DNA of 64,000 bases. It comes from Oscillospiraceae bacterium (GTDB lineage Bacteria > Bacillota > Clostridia > Oscillospirales > Oscillospiraceae). Position numbers and translations under genes: made by a program. Location of the stretch: positions 1-64,000 of the forward strand of contig SVLL01000001.1 of NCBI GenBank assembly GCA_015067935.1, written 5' to 3'. Of this stretch, positions 10,406 through 20,388 are shown one piece after another (the stretch's first letter is position 1; each line of letters opens with the position of its first letter). The notes beneath the pieces are model-generated. The model did no database searches, was not told where the DNA came from, and saw only the letters and a list, made by a program, of their open reading frames with translations.

Positions 10406-10437
10406 GGGGAAAACCTTCCCCTCGGGGGAGGGTGCCC

Positions 10438-10776
10438 CTACTTGTCCAGCAGCAGCGCGGCAAAGAGTACCGCCAGCTCCTCACGGGAAAGTGGCCGCTG
10501 GGGACGATTCTCCAGCCGGCTTTCCGCCTCGCACAACGCCAGCTCCATAGCCGAGCGCACCTTCTCCTGCTCACAGGAGGCAGGGCGTCCGGTGAGCAGA
10601 TAATCCACCGTCACACCGAACAGGCGGGCCATTTCCAACAAAATTGCCGCCGACGGCTCCCGCCGCCCCTGCTCATACATTCCCACCGCGCTGGCACTGA
10701 CCTGCAATCGCTGTGCCAGCTCCCCCTGACTCCAGCCGGATGCCCGACGCAGGGTGGCAATTCGCGCTCCCAGCAT
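10438..10776 (-). CDS. XRE-family helix-turn-helix regulator
   Basis: LGARIATLRRASGWSQGELAQRLQVSASAVGMYEQGRREPS. Confidence 0.85.
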   Translation of the reverse strand: MLGARIATLRRASGWSQGELAQRLQVSASAVGMYEQGRREPSAAILLEMARLFGVTVDYLLTGRPASCEQEKVRSAMELALCEAESRLENRPQRPLSREELAVLFAALLLDK

Positions 10777-10873
10777 TTCGATTCCTCCTTTTGTGCTCGC
10801 TTTGTGCCATCACGATACCACAAAAGTGCGGAAAATTTTGGAGTTTGCTGACGCATACACAATTCGACGGACT

Positions 10874-10890
10874 ATACACGCGCCGTGTAT
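10874..10890. promoter_or_regulatory. Candidate operator palindrome ATACACG-CGC-CGTGTAT
   Basis: Perfect 7-3-7 inverted repeat in the divergent gap between the XRE gene and the small-gene cassette. Confidence 0.5.
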
Positions 10891-10939
10891 TACAATAATA
10901 TCACCCATTTTGTTTCATCCCACGCTTAGGAGGAATGTT

Positions 10940-11074
10940 ATGTTAACTAAAATAGAATCCACCCTATACATAGACCCCGGTGCCCAGAGACACGCAGGCT
11001 TCTGCGACCGCTGCGGTGGGGAAATCTACGCTCCCAGCTTTGTTTGCCTGCGCTGCGAGAGGAAAAAGCTATGA
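10940..11074 (+). CDS. 44-aa CxxC...CxxC small protein
   Basis: MLTKIESTLYIDPGAQRHAGFCDRCGGEIYAPSFVCLRCERKKL; RBS AGGAGG. Confidence 0.7.
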   Translation: MLTKIESTLYIDPGAQRHAGFCDRCGGEIYAPSFVCLRCERKKL

Positions 11075-11304
11075 CGCTGCAGGAAATGAGCCGGGAATAC
11101 GAGGCATCCGCCGCCTTGCTTCGGGCACGGCTGCGGCAATTGCGGCAGCAACTGGCAAAATCCGACGATGCCGACGAGATTTGGCATTTAAAACGGCGTA
11201 TTGCAGAGCTGACGCCTATGCTGACCCAGATGAACGAGCTGGCGGAGCTGACCGCACATTACTACGAAAGGGGATACTACCGCAATGAAAAATACACTCT
11301 TTGA
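11071..11304 (+). CDS. Small coiled-coil protein
   Basis: ATGA overlap with upstream gene; MTLQEMSREYEASAALLRARLRQLRQQLAK. Confidence 0.65.
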   Translation: MTLQEMSREYEASAALLRARLRQLRQQLAKSDDADEIWHLKRRIAELTPMLTQMNELAELTAHYYERGYYRNEKYTL

Positions 11305-11527
11305 GGATTATCTGGGGCCGAGACTTCCCCGTCAGGTGCAGCTGAACCGGGTGAAAAATGTCATCGAGCAGGAGCTGACGCCCCTTCAGCGGGAGGTTGT
11401 GCTGGCCTACTATTTTCAGGGGCAGAACATCTGCCGAATCGCCGAGAGCCGGGGCGTGAACAAGAGCACCGTCTGCCGGACGCTCCATCGGGCAGAGAAA
11501 CGCCTGCGGCGGTGTTTGCGGTACTAA
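11285..11527 (+). CDS. Sigma-70 region 4-like HTH protein
   Basis: LTPLQREVVLAYYFQGQNICRIAESRGVNKSTVCRTLHRAEKRLRR. Confidence 0.75.
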   Translation: MKNTLFEDYLGPRLPRQVQLNRVKNVIEQELTPLQREVVLAYYFQGQNICRIAESRGVNKSTVCRTLHRAEKRLRRCLRY

Positions 11528-11676
11528 AAATAAACATTCCGTAAATTATGACCGGATTCGGTTGAAAAGTACACTCCCAGCGGCTATAATATGAAAAAAC
11601 TTCTTGATACGGAATACTTCAACAAAATGTCATTCCGAGCCGGTTCGTAATGACACCCACGGAGGATTATGCAGTG

Positions 11677-12057
11677 ATGAACAAAATCAAACAAGCGTTG
11701 CAACGCTTTATGATGGGCCGTTACGGCACCGACAAGCTGAATACTTGGATTCTGGGCGCAGGTCTGGTGCTGTGCATCGTGTCTATGTTCATTCATTTTG
11801 CCCCGGTAAACTGGGCCCTCACCACTTGTTCCTACGCGCTGATGTTCTTGGCGATTTTCCGCACGCTGTCCCGGAACACCTACAAGCGGTATCGGGAAAA
11901 CCGTCGGTTTTTGATGATTCTGGACCGTTTCAAGGACCGGGAGCATCGGTATTTTGATTGTCCCAAGTGCCGCCAGCCGGTGCGTGTGCCCCGGGGAAAG
12001 GGCAAAATTATGATCACCTGCCCAAAATGCCGGGAAAAATTCCAGAAAAAGACATAA
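11677..12057 (+). CDS. Membrane protein with C-terminal zinc ribbon
   Basis: TM segments then FDCPKCRQPVRVPRGKGKIMITCPKCREKF. Confidence 0.75.
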   Translation: MNKIKQALQRFMMGRYGTDKLNTWILGAGLVLCIVSMFIHFAPVNWALTTCSYALMFLAIFRTLSRNTYKRYRENRRFLMILDRFKDREHRYFDCPKCRQPVRVPRGKGKIMITCPKCREKFQKKT

Positions 12058-12062
12058 AATTC

Positions 12063-12095
12063 ACCCTGCGCAGTTTTCTGCGCAGGGTTTTGCTT
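12063..12095 (+). terminator. Bidirectional-type terminator
   Basis: CCCTGCGCAGTTTTCTGCGCAGGGTTTTGCTTT between convergent genes. Confidence 0.75.
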
Positions 12096-12586
12096 TATTT
12101 TTCCTCTTCCGGAATGAAGCTGATGGTCAGCTCCTCCAAATTGGTTTCCAGCCGCTTGAAGGTCACGCCGGCAGCCATCAGCATCCGCTTGGAGGCAAAA
12201 TTCTCCATGGTGTCCTTGTACTTGTCGGACAGATACACCACTTCCTTCACGCCACTCTGGATGATCGCCTTGGCGCACTCGTTGCAGGGAAACAGGGCCA
12301 CATACACCCGGCTGCCCCGCAGATCACGGCCGTTGGCATTCAAAATAGCGTTCAGCTCTGCGTGGACCACATAGGGATACTTGGCGTTCTCCCCCTCGCG
12401 ACCCCACGGAAACTCGTCATCGGAGCAGCCCTTGGGCATACCGTTGTAGCCGGTGGAGATGATGATATTGTCCCCGGACACGATGCAGGCACCTACCTGC
12501 GTGCTGGGATCCTTGCTGCGCTTGGCCGCCAGCATGGCAATGCCCATAAAATATTCATCCCAGCTGATATAATCGGTGCGTTTCAT
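12095..12586 (-). CDS. Deoxycytidylate deaminase family protein
   Basis: HAELNAILNANGRDLRGSRVYVALFPCNECAKAI. Confidence 0.9.
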   Translation of the reverse strand: MKRTDYISWDEYFMGIAMLAAKRSKDPSTQVGACIVSGDNIIISTGYNGMPKGCSDDEFPWGREGENAKYPYVVHAELNAILNANGRDLRGSRVYVALFPCNECAKAIIQSGVKEVVYLSDKYKDTMENFASKRMLMAAGVTFKRLETNLEELTISFIPEEEK

Positions 12587-12668
12587 AGCGTACCTCCTGC
12601 ATTTTTCCGTTAGTATAGCAGGATTTTTCCCATTTGTAAAGTAGGGGCAGCAATCTGCCGCCCGTTCT

Positions 12669-12804
12669 TGGCCCCCTCTGAGGAGGGGGCTGTCAAAAAT
12701 CTCTGATTTTTGACTGGGGGAGAGAAAGAAAATAGTTTCATATCTCTCCCTCCGTCATTTGCGCATTCTTCGCAAATGCCACCTCCCTCCTCAGAGGGAG
12801 GCAA
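12669..12804. repeat. Family B palindromic repeat
   Basis: GGCCCCCTCTGAGGAGGGGGCTGTCAAAAATCTCTGATTTTTGACTGGGGGAG ... CTCCCTCCGTC...CCACCTCCCTCCTCAGAGGGAGGC. Confidence 0.75.
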
Positions 12805-12870
12805 GGGCTACGCCCTCATCCCAATAATACCGTGGCAAGCATAAAGCGGACACCGAAGTGTCCGCTTTTA

Positions 12871-14010
12871 TCAGTCAAATAAATCCTTGATGGCATCAAA
12901 GAATTTTTTTCGCTTGGGGGAATCGCCCAAGGTGTTATCCAGCTGGCGCAGGAGCTCCTTCTGCTCCTTGGTCAGCTTGGTGGGAGTCTCCACCACTACC
13001 GTAAACCGCTGGTCGCCCCGTCGCTTGGGGTTATTCACCACAGGGATGCCCTTTTCCCGGAGGGTGAAGGTGGTTCCGGTCTGGGTGCCTTCGGGAATCT
13101 CAAAACTGATTTTTCCGTCCAGCGTGGGAACCTGAATTTCCGCGCCCAACGCCGCCTGCGTGAAGGAAATGGGCACCTCGCAGTAAACGGTGAAGCCGTC
13201 CCGCTCGAATATGGGATGGCGGCGGATGTTCACCTCCACCATCACATCGCCGTTGGGACCGCCGTTGGAGCCCACATTGCCCTCGCCCCGAACCCGAAAG
13301 GCCTGACCGTGGTCAATGCCGGCAGGAACTTTGATCTTCAGCTTCTGTGTACGACGCACCTTGCCCTTACCCCGGCAGGTGGTGCAGGGATTTTTCACGA
13401 TCTTGCCCCGACCGTTACACTGGGGGCAGGTGCTGGTGGACTGCATACTCATACCCATAAAATTCTGGGTGGTACGCACCTGACCGGCACCGCGGCAGTA
13501 GGAGCAGGTCTCCATTGTCCCGTCGGCAGAGCCGGTGCCGTTACAGCCGGAACAATTCTCAATGCGCTGGACATTGATCTCCTTTTCACAGCCGAAGGCC
13601 GCCTCTTCAAAGGTCAGATCCAGCCGCACGCCCACATTTTCGCCCTGACGGGGGCCATTGCGACGGGCACTTCTGGATGCACCGCCACCGAAGAAAGAGC
13701 CGAAAATGTCGCCCAGATCCCCAAAATCACCGAATCCGCCAAAGCCGCCACCGTAGCCGCCCTGACCTCCGCCAAAGTTGGGATCCACGCCTGCGTGACC
13801 AAACTGGTCATAACGGGAACGCTTTTCGTCATCGGACAGCACCTCGTAGGCTTCGCTTGCTTCCTTGAACTTTTCCTCCGCTTCCTTGTTGTCGGGGTTG
13901 CGGTCGGGATGATATTTAAGGGCCTGCTTGCGATAGGCTTTCTTTATTTCCTCGGCACTTGCGCCCTTCTGGACGCCCAGCACCTCATAATAATCTCGTT
14001 TGTCTGCCAT
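12871..14010 (-). CDS. dnaJ: Molecular chaperone DnaJ
   Basis: J domain [10 protein letters not shown] region, four CxxCxGxG zinc motifs. Confidence 0.98.
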   Translation of the reverse strand: MADKRDYYEVLGVQKGASAEEIKKAYRKQALKYHPDRNPDNKEAEEKFKEASEAYEVLSDDEKRSRYDQFGHAGVDPNFGGGQGGYGGGFGGFGDFGDLGDIFGSFFGGGASRSARRNGPRQGENVGVRLDLTFEEAAFGCEKEINVQRIENCSGCNGTGSADGTMETCSYCRGAGQVRTTQNFMGMSMQSTSTCPQCNGRGKIVKNPCTTCRGKGKVRRTQKLKIKVPAGIDHGQAFRVRGEGNVGSNGGPNGDVMVEVNIRRHPIFERDGFTVYCEVPISFTQAALGAEIQVPTLDGKISFEIPEGTQTGTTFTLREKGIPVVNNPKRRGDQRFTVVVETPTKLTKEQKELLRQLDNTLGDSPKRKKFFDAIKDLFD

Positions 14011-14045
14011 AAAATCACCTCATACAATTCACGGTGCAATAACAA

Positions 14046-14566
14046 CCCTTCCCCCGGGGGGAAGGTGGCCCGGCAAGGCCGGGTCGGAAGAGGAACGGCG
14101 AAATCTTACAGCTTTTGCCCAGTCCGTTCCTTTGCAGCCCTATCGATGGCTTCACACACATCGCGAAACCGCCGCATAACATCCAAATTACTGAAACGAA
14201 GAACATGCAAGCCTTGTGTTTGCAAGTAATCCGTTCTTTTCTGATCATATTCCATTTCTTCTGGAGAGTAGTGCTGAGAACCATCCAATTCAACCACAAG
14301 TTTTGCTTGGTGACAGTAGAAATCGACAATGTAATTTCCAATAACATACTGTCTGCGAAAACGAAGTGGATATCGACACAAAAATTGATACCAAAGATGC
14401 GATTCTTCCTTGGTCATATTTTTACGAAGCGTTTGCGCATTGTTTTTCAGAGAATGATTCTGTTCCATACTTTTCCTCAATTACGAAAATGCACAAATAT
14501 TCTTACATATCGCCGTTCCTCTCCCGACCTCACTTCGTTCGGCCACCCTCCCCCCGGGGGAGGGTT
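14046..14566. repeat. Family C repeat with intact DUF559 gene between its arms
   Basis: CCTTCCCCCGGGGGGAAGGTGGCCC...GAGGAACGGCG ... CGCCGTTCCTCTCCC...CCACCCTCCCCCCGGGGGAGGG. Confidence 0.8.
14106..14468 (-). CDS. DUF559 domain (Vsr/PD-(D/E)xK-like) putative endonuclease
   Basis: LRKNMTKEESHLWYQFLCRYPLRFRRQYVIGNYIVDFYCHQAKLVVELDGSQHY...VLRFSNLDV. Confidence 0.88.
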   Translation of the reverse strand: MEQNHSLKNNAQTLRKNMTKEESHLWYQFLCRYPLRFRRQYVIGNYIVDFYCHQAKLVVELDGSQHYSPEEMEYDQKRTDYLQTQGLHVLRFSNLDVMRRFRDVCEAIDRAAKERTGQKL

Positions 14567-14586
14567 AGAACGCAGCTATATTCATA

Positions 14587-14750
14587 CCTTCCCCCGAGGG
14601 GAAGGTGCTGAGCGTTAGCGAAGCGGAAGAGGAATACGGGCGGTAATCTTGAATGATTACTACTGCATAAGTCTTTTCCTATGTTTGGTTCTGCCGCCGT
14701 TCCTCTCCCGACCTCACTTCGTTCGGCCACCCTCCCCCCGGGGGAGGGTT
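14587..14750. repeat. Family C short repeat (no gene)
   Basis: CCTTCCCCCGAGGGGAAGG ... CCACCCTCCCCCCGGGGGAGGG. Confidence 0.8.
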
Positions 14751-14812
14751 AAAGGTGAACAGCTGCAATACACCAACAAGGGGCGGCGAGGGCCGCCCCT
14801 TTGTGGCATTTA

Positions 14813-16624
14813 TCAATCAACAGTCTCGTAGTCAGCGTCCACAACGCCGTCATCGCCACTCTGCGTGCCGGTGCCGGGATTGCCCTGAGGATTGGCCTGC
14901 TGGTACAGCTTCTCGCTCACTGCGTAGAAGGCCTTCTGGACCTCCTCGGTAGCGGCCTTGATAGCGGCAATGTCGTTGCCCTTGTTGACTTCCTTCAGGT
15001 TGTCAACTGCGCTCTGGATGGATGCCTTCTCCTCAGCGGAGATCTTGTCGCCCAGATCGGTCAGAGCCTTTTCGGTCTGATAGACGGTCTGATCGGCAGC
15101 ATTGTGGGTGTCAACCTCGTCCTTCTTGGCCTTATCCTCGGCAGCGAACTGCTCAGCTTCCTTCACAGCCTTGTCAATATCCTCCTGACTCAGGTTGGTG
15201 GAAGCGGTGATGGAGATGTTGGCCTCCTTGCCGGTACCCAGATCCTTTGCGGAGACCTTCACGATGCCGTTGGCATCAATGTCGAAGGAAACCTCGATCT
15301 GAGGCACGCCGCGGGGTGCGGGAGCGATGCCGCCCAGATTGAAGCGACCCAGCGTCTTATTGTAAGCAGCCATCTCCCGCTCACCCTGCAGCACATGGAC
15401 CTCAACGGAGGTCTGGCCGTCAGCGGCGGTGGAGAAGATCTGGCTCTTGCGGGTGGGGATAGTTGTGTTGCGCTCGATGAGTCTGGTGAACACACCGCCC
15501 ATGGTCTCAATACCCAGAGACAGGGGAGTGACATCCAGCAGCAGGATATCCTGCACATCGCCGGTGAGCACGCCGCCCTGAATGGCAGCACCCACAGCAA
15601 CACATTCGTCGGGGTTAATGCCCTTGAAGCCTTCCTTGCCGGTGATGTTCTTCACAGCTTCCTGCACAGCAGGGATACGGGTGGAACCGCCAACCAGCAG
15701 GACCTTATCCAGATCGCTGGCCTTCAGGCCGGCGTCGGCCATTGCCTGCTTCACGGGGATCAGGGTGCGCTCCACCAGATCAGCGGTCAGCTCGTTGAAC
15801 TTGGCGCGGCTGATGGTCACATCCAAGTGCTTGGGACCCTCGGCATTTGCGGTGATATAGGGCAGGTTGACCACGGTGGTGGTCACGCCGGACAGCTCGA
15901 TCTTGGCCTTCTCGGCAGCTTCCTTCAGTCGCTGCATAGCGGCCTTGTCGTTTGTCAGGTCGATGCCCTCGTCCTTCTTGAACTCGGCAACCAGATAGTT
16001 CATAATTCTCTGGTCGAAATCGTCGCCGCCCAGCTTGGTGTCGCCGTTGGTGGCCTTAACCTCTACGAGGCCGTCGCCGATCTCCAGAATGGACACATCG
16101 AAAGTACCGCCGCCCAAGTCGTAGACCATAATGGTCTGCTCGTTTTCCTTGTCCAGACCGTAAGCCAGAGCAGCTGCGGTGGGCTCGTTGACGATACGCT
16201 TCACATCCAGACCGGCGATCTTGCCGGCGTCCTTGGTGGCCTGACGCTGTGCGTCGGAGAAGTAAGCGGGAACGGTGATGACCGCCTCGGTGACGGTCTG
16301 GCCCAGATAAGCCTCAGCATCTGCCTTCAGCTTCTGCAGGATCATTGCGGAGATCTCCTGAGGGGTGTAGCCCTTGCCGTCGATGTCCACCTTGTAGTTT
16401 TCGCCCATATGACGCTTGATGGAAGCCACAGTGCGGCTTGCGTTGGTGACAGCCTGACGCTTTGCCACCTGACCCACCAGACGCTCGCCGGTCTTGGAGA
16501 AACCAACCACAGAGGGAGTGGTTCTGCCGCCCTCGGCATTTGCAATGACGACGGGCTCGCCGCCTTCCAAAACAGCCACGCAGGAATTGGTGGTGCCCAA
16601 ATCGATACCAATAATCTTACCCAT
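14813..16624 (-). CDS. dnaK: Molecular chaperone DnaK
   Basis: [37 protein letters not shown]-type tail. Confidence 0.99.
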   Translation of the reverse strand: MGKIIGIDLGTTNSCVAVLEGGEPVVIANAEGGRTTPSVVGFSKTGERLVGQVAKRQAVTNASRTVASIKRHMGENYKVDIDGKGYTPQEISAMILQKLKADAEAYLGQTVTEAVITVPAYFSDAQRQATKDAGKIAGLDVKRIVNEPTAAALAYGLDKENEQTIMVYDLGGGTFDVSILEIGDGLVEVKATNGDTKLGGDDFDQRIMNYLVAEFKKDEGIDLTNDKAAMQRLKEAAEKAKIELSGVTTTVVNLPYITANAEGPKHLDVTISRAKFNELTADLVERTLIPVKQAMADAGLKASDLDKVLLVGGSTRIPAVQEAVKNITGKEGFKGINPDECVAVGAAIQGGVLTGDVQDILLLDVTPLSLGIETMGGVFTRLIERNTTIPTRKSQIFSTAADGQTSVEVHVLQGEREMAAYNKTLGRFNLGGIAPAPRGVPQIEVSFDIDANGIVKVSAKDLGTGKEANISITASTNLSQEDIDKAVKEAEQFAAEDKAKKDEVDTHNAADQTVYQTEKALTDLGDKISAEEKASIQSAVDNLKEVNKGNDIAAIKAATEEVQKAFYAVSEKLYQQANPQGNPGTGTQSGDDGVVDADYETVD

Positions 16625-16679
16625 AATAATTTCCTCCTAAGAATAATTGTTTACAAGTTTTAATAAATCTGCTCTCTTG

Positions 16680-16788
16680 ATCCCCTCCAAGGAGGGGGCT
16701 GTCACGCTCACCAAGCGTGACGGGGGAGAGAACCTACCCCTCAGTCCAAAATCAAAGATTTTGTCCAGCTCCCCTCGCAAGGGGAGCC
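16680..16788. repeat. Family B palindromic repeat
   Basis: CCCCTCCAAGGAGGGGGCTGTCACGC...GTCCAGCTCCCCTCGCAAGGGGAGCC between dnaK and grpE. Confidence 0.7.
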
Positions 16789-16815
16789 AAGACGACCTTC
16801 GGTCGTTTTGCTCTG

Positions 16816-17322
16816 TTAATTCGCAACCTGAACCATTGCGAAGCGGATCATCTTGTCGCCCATCTTGAAGCCCTGCTGGAACACCTGAGAAACGGTATTC
16901 TCGGGAAGGCTCTCATCCTCGGTGTGCATAATCGCATTGTGCAGATTGGGGTCAAATTCATCCCCCACCGCACCGATGATCTCCACGCCAAAGCCGGTCA
17001 AGATCTTCACCAGCTCGTTCATAGTCATTTCCACGCCCTTTTTGTAGGCGGCATCGGCAGTTTCCTGCTGCAGTGCCCGGCTCAGGTTGTCATACACCGG
17101 CAAAAGCTTTTCGATGGCATCCGCTCTGCCGTTTGCGTATGCGGCATCCTTTTCCGCGGTAGTGCGCTTGCGGAAATTGGCATATTCCGCCGCCAGGCGC
17201 AGGTGCGCGTCGTGCTCTTGGTTATATTTTTCCTCGAAGGGGTTGACCTCGGGGGTCTCCTCAACGGGAGTTTCCTCCACAACCTCTTCTGCGGGAGTTT
17301 CTTTCTTTTCCTTTTTTGCCAC
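16816..17322 (-). CDS. grpE: Nucleotide exchange factor GrpE
   Basis: RLAAEYANFRKRTTAEKDAA...GVEIIGAVGDEFDPNLHNAIMH. Confidence 0.95.
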   Translation of the reverse strand: MAKKEKKETPAEEVVEETPVEETPEVNPFEEKYNQEHDAHLRLAAEYANFRKRTTAEKDAAYANGRADAIEKLLPVYDNLSRALQQETADAAYKKGVEMTMNELVKILTGFGVEIIGAVGDEFDPNLHNAIMHTEDESLPENTVSQVFQQGFKMGDKMIRFAMVQVAN

Positions 17323-17334
17323 AGTTGTTCCTCC

Positions 17335-18393
17335 TTATTCCTCATCGCCTTCCGGCAGCTGAGGCTGCTCGGGCTTGCTGAACATCTTGCTCAAGCTCTC
17401 GGCAAAATAGCTCAGCCGGGCGGTGACTTTGGCATAATCCATACGGGTGGGTCCCACCACGCCGATCATACCCTGAAGACCGTCACCAATGTCGAATTTT
17501 GTCATAACCACTGAGGTGTCCTTCAGCTCCGCCGCCACATGTTCAGGACCTACCAGCACCTTCGTGCCGTTGGCTCCCTGCATCACGGCAGGCAGTGCGG
17601 AGAGGGTATCACCGTCCAAGGTCGTGAGCATCCGATGGGCCTTGTCAATGTCGTGATACTCAGGATGCTGCAGCAATCTTGCCTGACCGGCCACCGCCAT
17701 ATTGGTGCTGGTCTGATTGCGGAGCGTTTCCGTTGTGAAATCCACGATCACCGGCACCAGACTTGCGGCAGAACCTGCGGAATTCATCAGCTTTTCCATC
17801 AAAGCCGGGGTAAATTCCTCAACGCTCAGCCCGGTCATTGCGGCATTTAAGACTGCAGAGAGCAATTTCAGCTCATTTTCGCCCACCTGCAGGGGCAGCT
17901 TGATCAGCTTATTGACCACCTGATCGTTAGAAAGCATCACCACAAGGATGAAGCTGCCTGCGCCGGCCAGAATCAGGTCAAACCGCTTGACGGTTGCACC
18001 GCCGGAGCGTTCCGCTACGGAAATCGCCGGCAGGTCCGTTGCCTGAGAAACCAGCTTTGCCACCTTTTCCATCAGCTTATCCACGCGCTGCATTTTTTCC
18101 TCAATGGCGGTGTTGATGGAGGCGGTTTCGTCCATACTCAGGCGGTATTCCGCCATCAGCTCATCCACATACAGCCGGTAGCCGGCAGCGGAAGGGATGC
18201 GCCCTGCGGAGGTGTGGGGCTGCTCCAGATAGCCCATAGCGGTCAGATCCGCCATTTCGCTGCGGATAGTAGCGGAGGAGTAGTTCATATCCTGCATTTC
18301 GGCAATAGCCTTGGAGCCAACGGGCTCGGCTGTGCGGATATACATATCCACGATGGTGCGAAGCACCTTTTTCTTTCTTTCAGTGAGTTCCAT
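17335..18393 (-). CDS. hrcA: Heat-inducible transcription repressor HrcA
   Basis: VDMYIRTAEPVGSKAIAE...SSATIRSEMADLTAMGYLEQPHTSAGRIPS. Confidence 0.97.
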   Translation of the reverse strand: MELTERKKKVLRTIVDMYIRTAEPVGSKAIAEMQDMNYSSATIRSEMADLTAMGYLEQPHTSAGRIPSAAGYRLYVDELMAEYRLSMDETASINTAIEEKMQRVDKLMEKVAKLVSQATDLPAISVAERSGGATVKRFDLILAGAGSFILVVMLSNDQVVNKLIKLPLQVGENELKLLSAVLNAAMTGLSVEEFTPALMEKLMNSAGSAASLVPVIVDFTTETLRNQTSTNMAVAGQARLLQHPEYHDIDKAHRMLTTLDGDTLSALPAVMQGANGTKVLVGPEHVAAELKDTSVVMTKFDIGDGLQGMIGVVGPTRMDYAKVTARLSYFAESLSKMFSKPEQPQLPEGDEE

Positions 18394-18412
18394 GGATAAC
18401 CTCCTCTCGTTT

Positions 18413-18439
18413 TTAGCACTCTTTACCTCTGAGTGCTAA
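18413..18439 (-). promoter_or_regulatory. CIRCE element
   Basis: TTAGCACTC-N9-GAGTGCTAA, perfect consensus, upstream of hrcA. Confidence 0.97.
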
Positions 18440-18443
18440 GCAC

Positions 18444-18472
18444 ACTATACTATAGAGTGCCAAAATTGTCAA
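18444..18472 (-). promoter_or_regulatory. Sigma-A-type promoter of the hrcA operon
   Basis: Reverse strand TTGACA (18467-18472), 17-nt spacer, TATAGT (18444-18449). Confidence 0.85.
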
Positions 18473-18616
18473 GGGGTGTATTTTGAATTATTTTTGAACT
18501 TTTGAAAATTGACCCAATTTATTGTTCCCAAAGCAGGATTTTCCTATGCAAAGCCTTCCCCTTGAGGACCGTCCGGGAGGCCGACCCCTACGACAAAACG
18601 CACAATGTAACGATAT

Positions 18617-18737
18617 GTCATTCCGAGGGCGCAAAGCGACCGTGGGAATCTCCCGGTACCATTGGTGGTTACTGCACAGTGTATCGGTGGATGGAAGCAG
18701 GAGATTGCCACAGCCCCTTTCGGGGCTTCGCAATGAC
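18617..18737. repeat. Family A palindromic repeat
   Basis: GTCATTCCGAGGGC...GTGGGAATCTCCCGGTACC ... GGAGATTGCCAC...CTTCGCAATGAC. Confidence 0.8.
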
Positions 18738-18828
18738 ATATTTGTAGCGTTGTACGATAAACTATCAACTGTCAACCATCAATGAAAAAGCAGGGTCTTT
18801 CGACCCTGCTTTGGAGCACGAAGTGCGA

Positions 18829-18960
18829 GCCTCCCCTGTGCAAGGGGAGGTGGTCCAAATCTCGGATTTGGACCGGAGGGGTTGTCATTGTTGTTTATAT
18901 CAATCCCTCAGTCATTTGCTCATTCTTCGCAAATGCCAGCTCCCTTTACACAAGGGAGCC
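18829..18960. repeat. Family B palindromic repeat
   Basis: CCTCCCCTGTGCAAGGGGAGG ... CCAGCTCCCTTTACACAAGGGAGCC. Confidence 0.75.
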
Positions 18961-18974
18961 TATATTATAATGTA

Positions 18975-20147
18975 TCAGATTCTGGCGACGCCGGAAGCAC
19001 GGGCAGCCTCGGCAACAGCCTTGGCAACCGCAGGACCCACGCGCTCATCGAAAGCAGCGGGGATGATGTAGTCGGCATTCAGCTCATCATCGGAAATCAG
19101 GTTGGCGATTGCCAGAGCGGCAGCCATCTTCATCTCCTCGTTGATGTCGGAAGCACGAACATCAAAGGTACCGCGGAAGATGCCGGGGAAGGCCAGCACA
19201 TTGTTGACCTGATTGGGGTAGTCGGAACGGCCGGTGGAAATAACGGCAGCACCGCCGGCCTTGGCATCCTCGGGGAAGATCTCGGGGGTGGGGTTGGCGC
19301 AGGCGAAAACGATGGCATCCTTAGCCATGGTCTTGACCATCTCGGTGGTCAGCGTGCCGGGAGCGGAAACGCCGATGAACACATCTGCACCCACGATCAC
19401 ATCTGCCAGCTTGCCTGCCTTCTTCTCCAGGTTGGTGGTCTGAGCCATCTCTTCCTTGATCCAGTTCAGGCCCTCACGACCGGCATAGATCGCACCGGTA
19501 CGGTCGGTCATAATGATGTTCTTGAAGCCATAGCTCTGCAGCAGCTTGACGATGGAAATTGCGGCAGCACCGGCACCGGAGGTGACGATCTTCACATCTT
19601 CCTTCTTCTTGCCAACCACCTTCAGGGCGTTGATCAGGCCTGCCAGCGTAACGATTGCAGTGCCGTGCTGGTCATCGTGGAAGATGGGAATGTCGCACTT
19701 TTCCTTCAGCTTGCGCTCGATCTCGAAGCAGCGGGGAGCGGAGATATCCTCCAGATTCACGCCGCCGAAAGAGCCGGAGATCATATAGACGGTGTTGACG
19801 ATCTCGTCCACATCCTTGCTCTTGATGCACAGAGGGAAGGCGTCCACATCGCCGAAGGACTTGAACAGAACGCACTTGCCTTCCATAACGGGCATACCGG
19901 CCTCAGGACCGATGTCGCCCAGACCCAGAACGGCAGTACCGTCGGTGATGACAGCACAAATGTTGTGACGGCGGGTCAGATCGTAGGACTTGTTCACATC
20001 CTTCTGGATCTCCAGACAGGGCTGTGCCACGCCGGGAGTGTAAGCCAGAGAGAGGTCTTCCTTCGTGGCAACGGGAACCGTGGCCACCACTTCAATTTTG
20101 CCCTTCCACTCACCGTGGAGGCGCAGAGATTCCTTTGCGTAATCCAT
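18975..20147 (-). CDS. NAD(P)-dependent malic enzyme
   Basis: SLAYTPGVAQPC, AVLGLGDIGPEAGMPVMEGK, FHDDQHGTAIV. Confidence 0.95.
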   Translation of the reverse strand: MDYAKESLRLHGEWKGKIEVVATVPVATKEDLSLAYTPGVAQPCLEIQKDVNKSYDLTRRHNICAVITDGTAVLGLGDIGPEAGMPVMEGKCVLFKSFGDVDAFPLCIKSKDVDEIVNTVYMISGSFGGVNLEDISAPRCFEIERKLKEKCDIPIFHDDQHGTAIVTLAGLINALKVVGKKKEDVKIVTSGAGAAAISIVKLLQSYGFKNIIMTDRTGAIYAGREGLNWIKEEMAQTTNLEKKAGKLADVIVGADVFIGVSAPGTLTTEMVKTMAKDAIVFACANPTPEIFPEDAKAGGAAVISTGRSDYPNQVNNVLAFPGIFRGTFDVRASDINEEMKMAAALAIANLISDDELNADYIIPAAFDERVGPAVAKAVAEAARASGVARI

Positions 20148-20214
20148 TTTAAATATTCTCCTTATGGGAAATTAAATTTAATAGTTAAAAATTGTTGCAC
20201 CATGCCTCAAATAT

Positions 20215-20332
20215 GTCATTGCGAAGCCCCGGAGGGGCTGTGGCAATCTCCTGGTACCGTTCATCGACATGCTGTGCAGTGACAAACATCGTACCGGGAG
20301 ATTCCCACGGGCCTTACGGCCCTCGGAATGAC
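20215..20332. repeat. Family A palindromic repeat
   Basis: GTCATTGCGAAGCCCC...GTGGCAATCTCCTGGTACC ... CGTACCGGGAGATTCCCACGGG...CTCGGAATGAC. Confidence 0.82.
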
Positions 20333-20388
20333 AAGAGTGGGAGGTTGTACCTCCAATCTTCAACTTTCACTTTTCAACTGTCAACTGA

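Noticed and set aside
14801-16663. 620-aa plus-strand ORF
   Set aside because: Antisense of dnaK.
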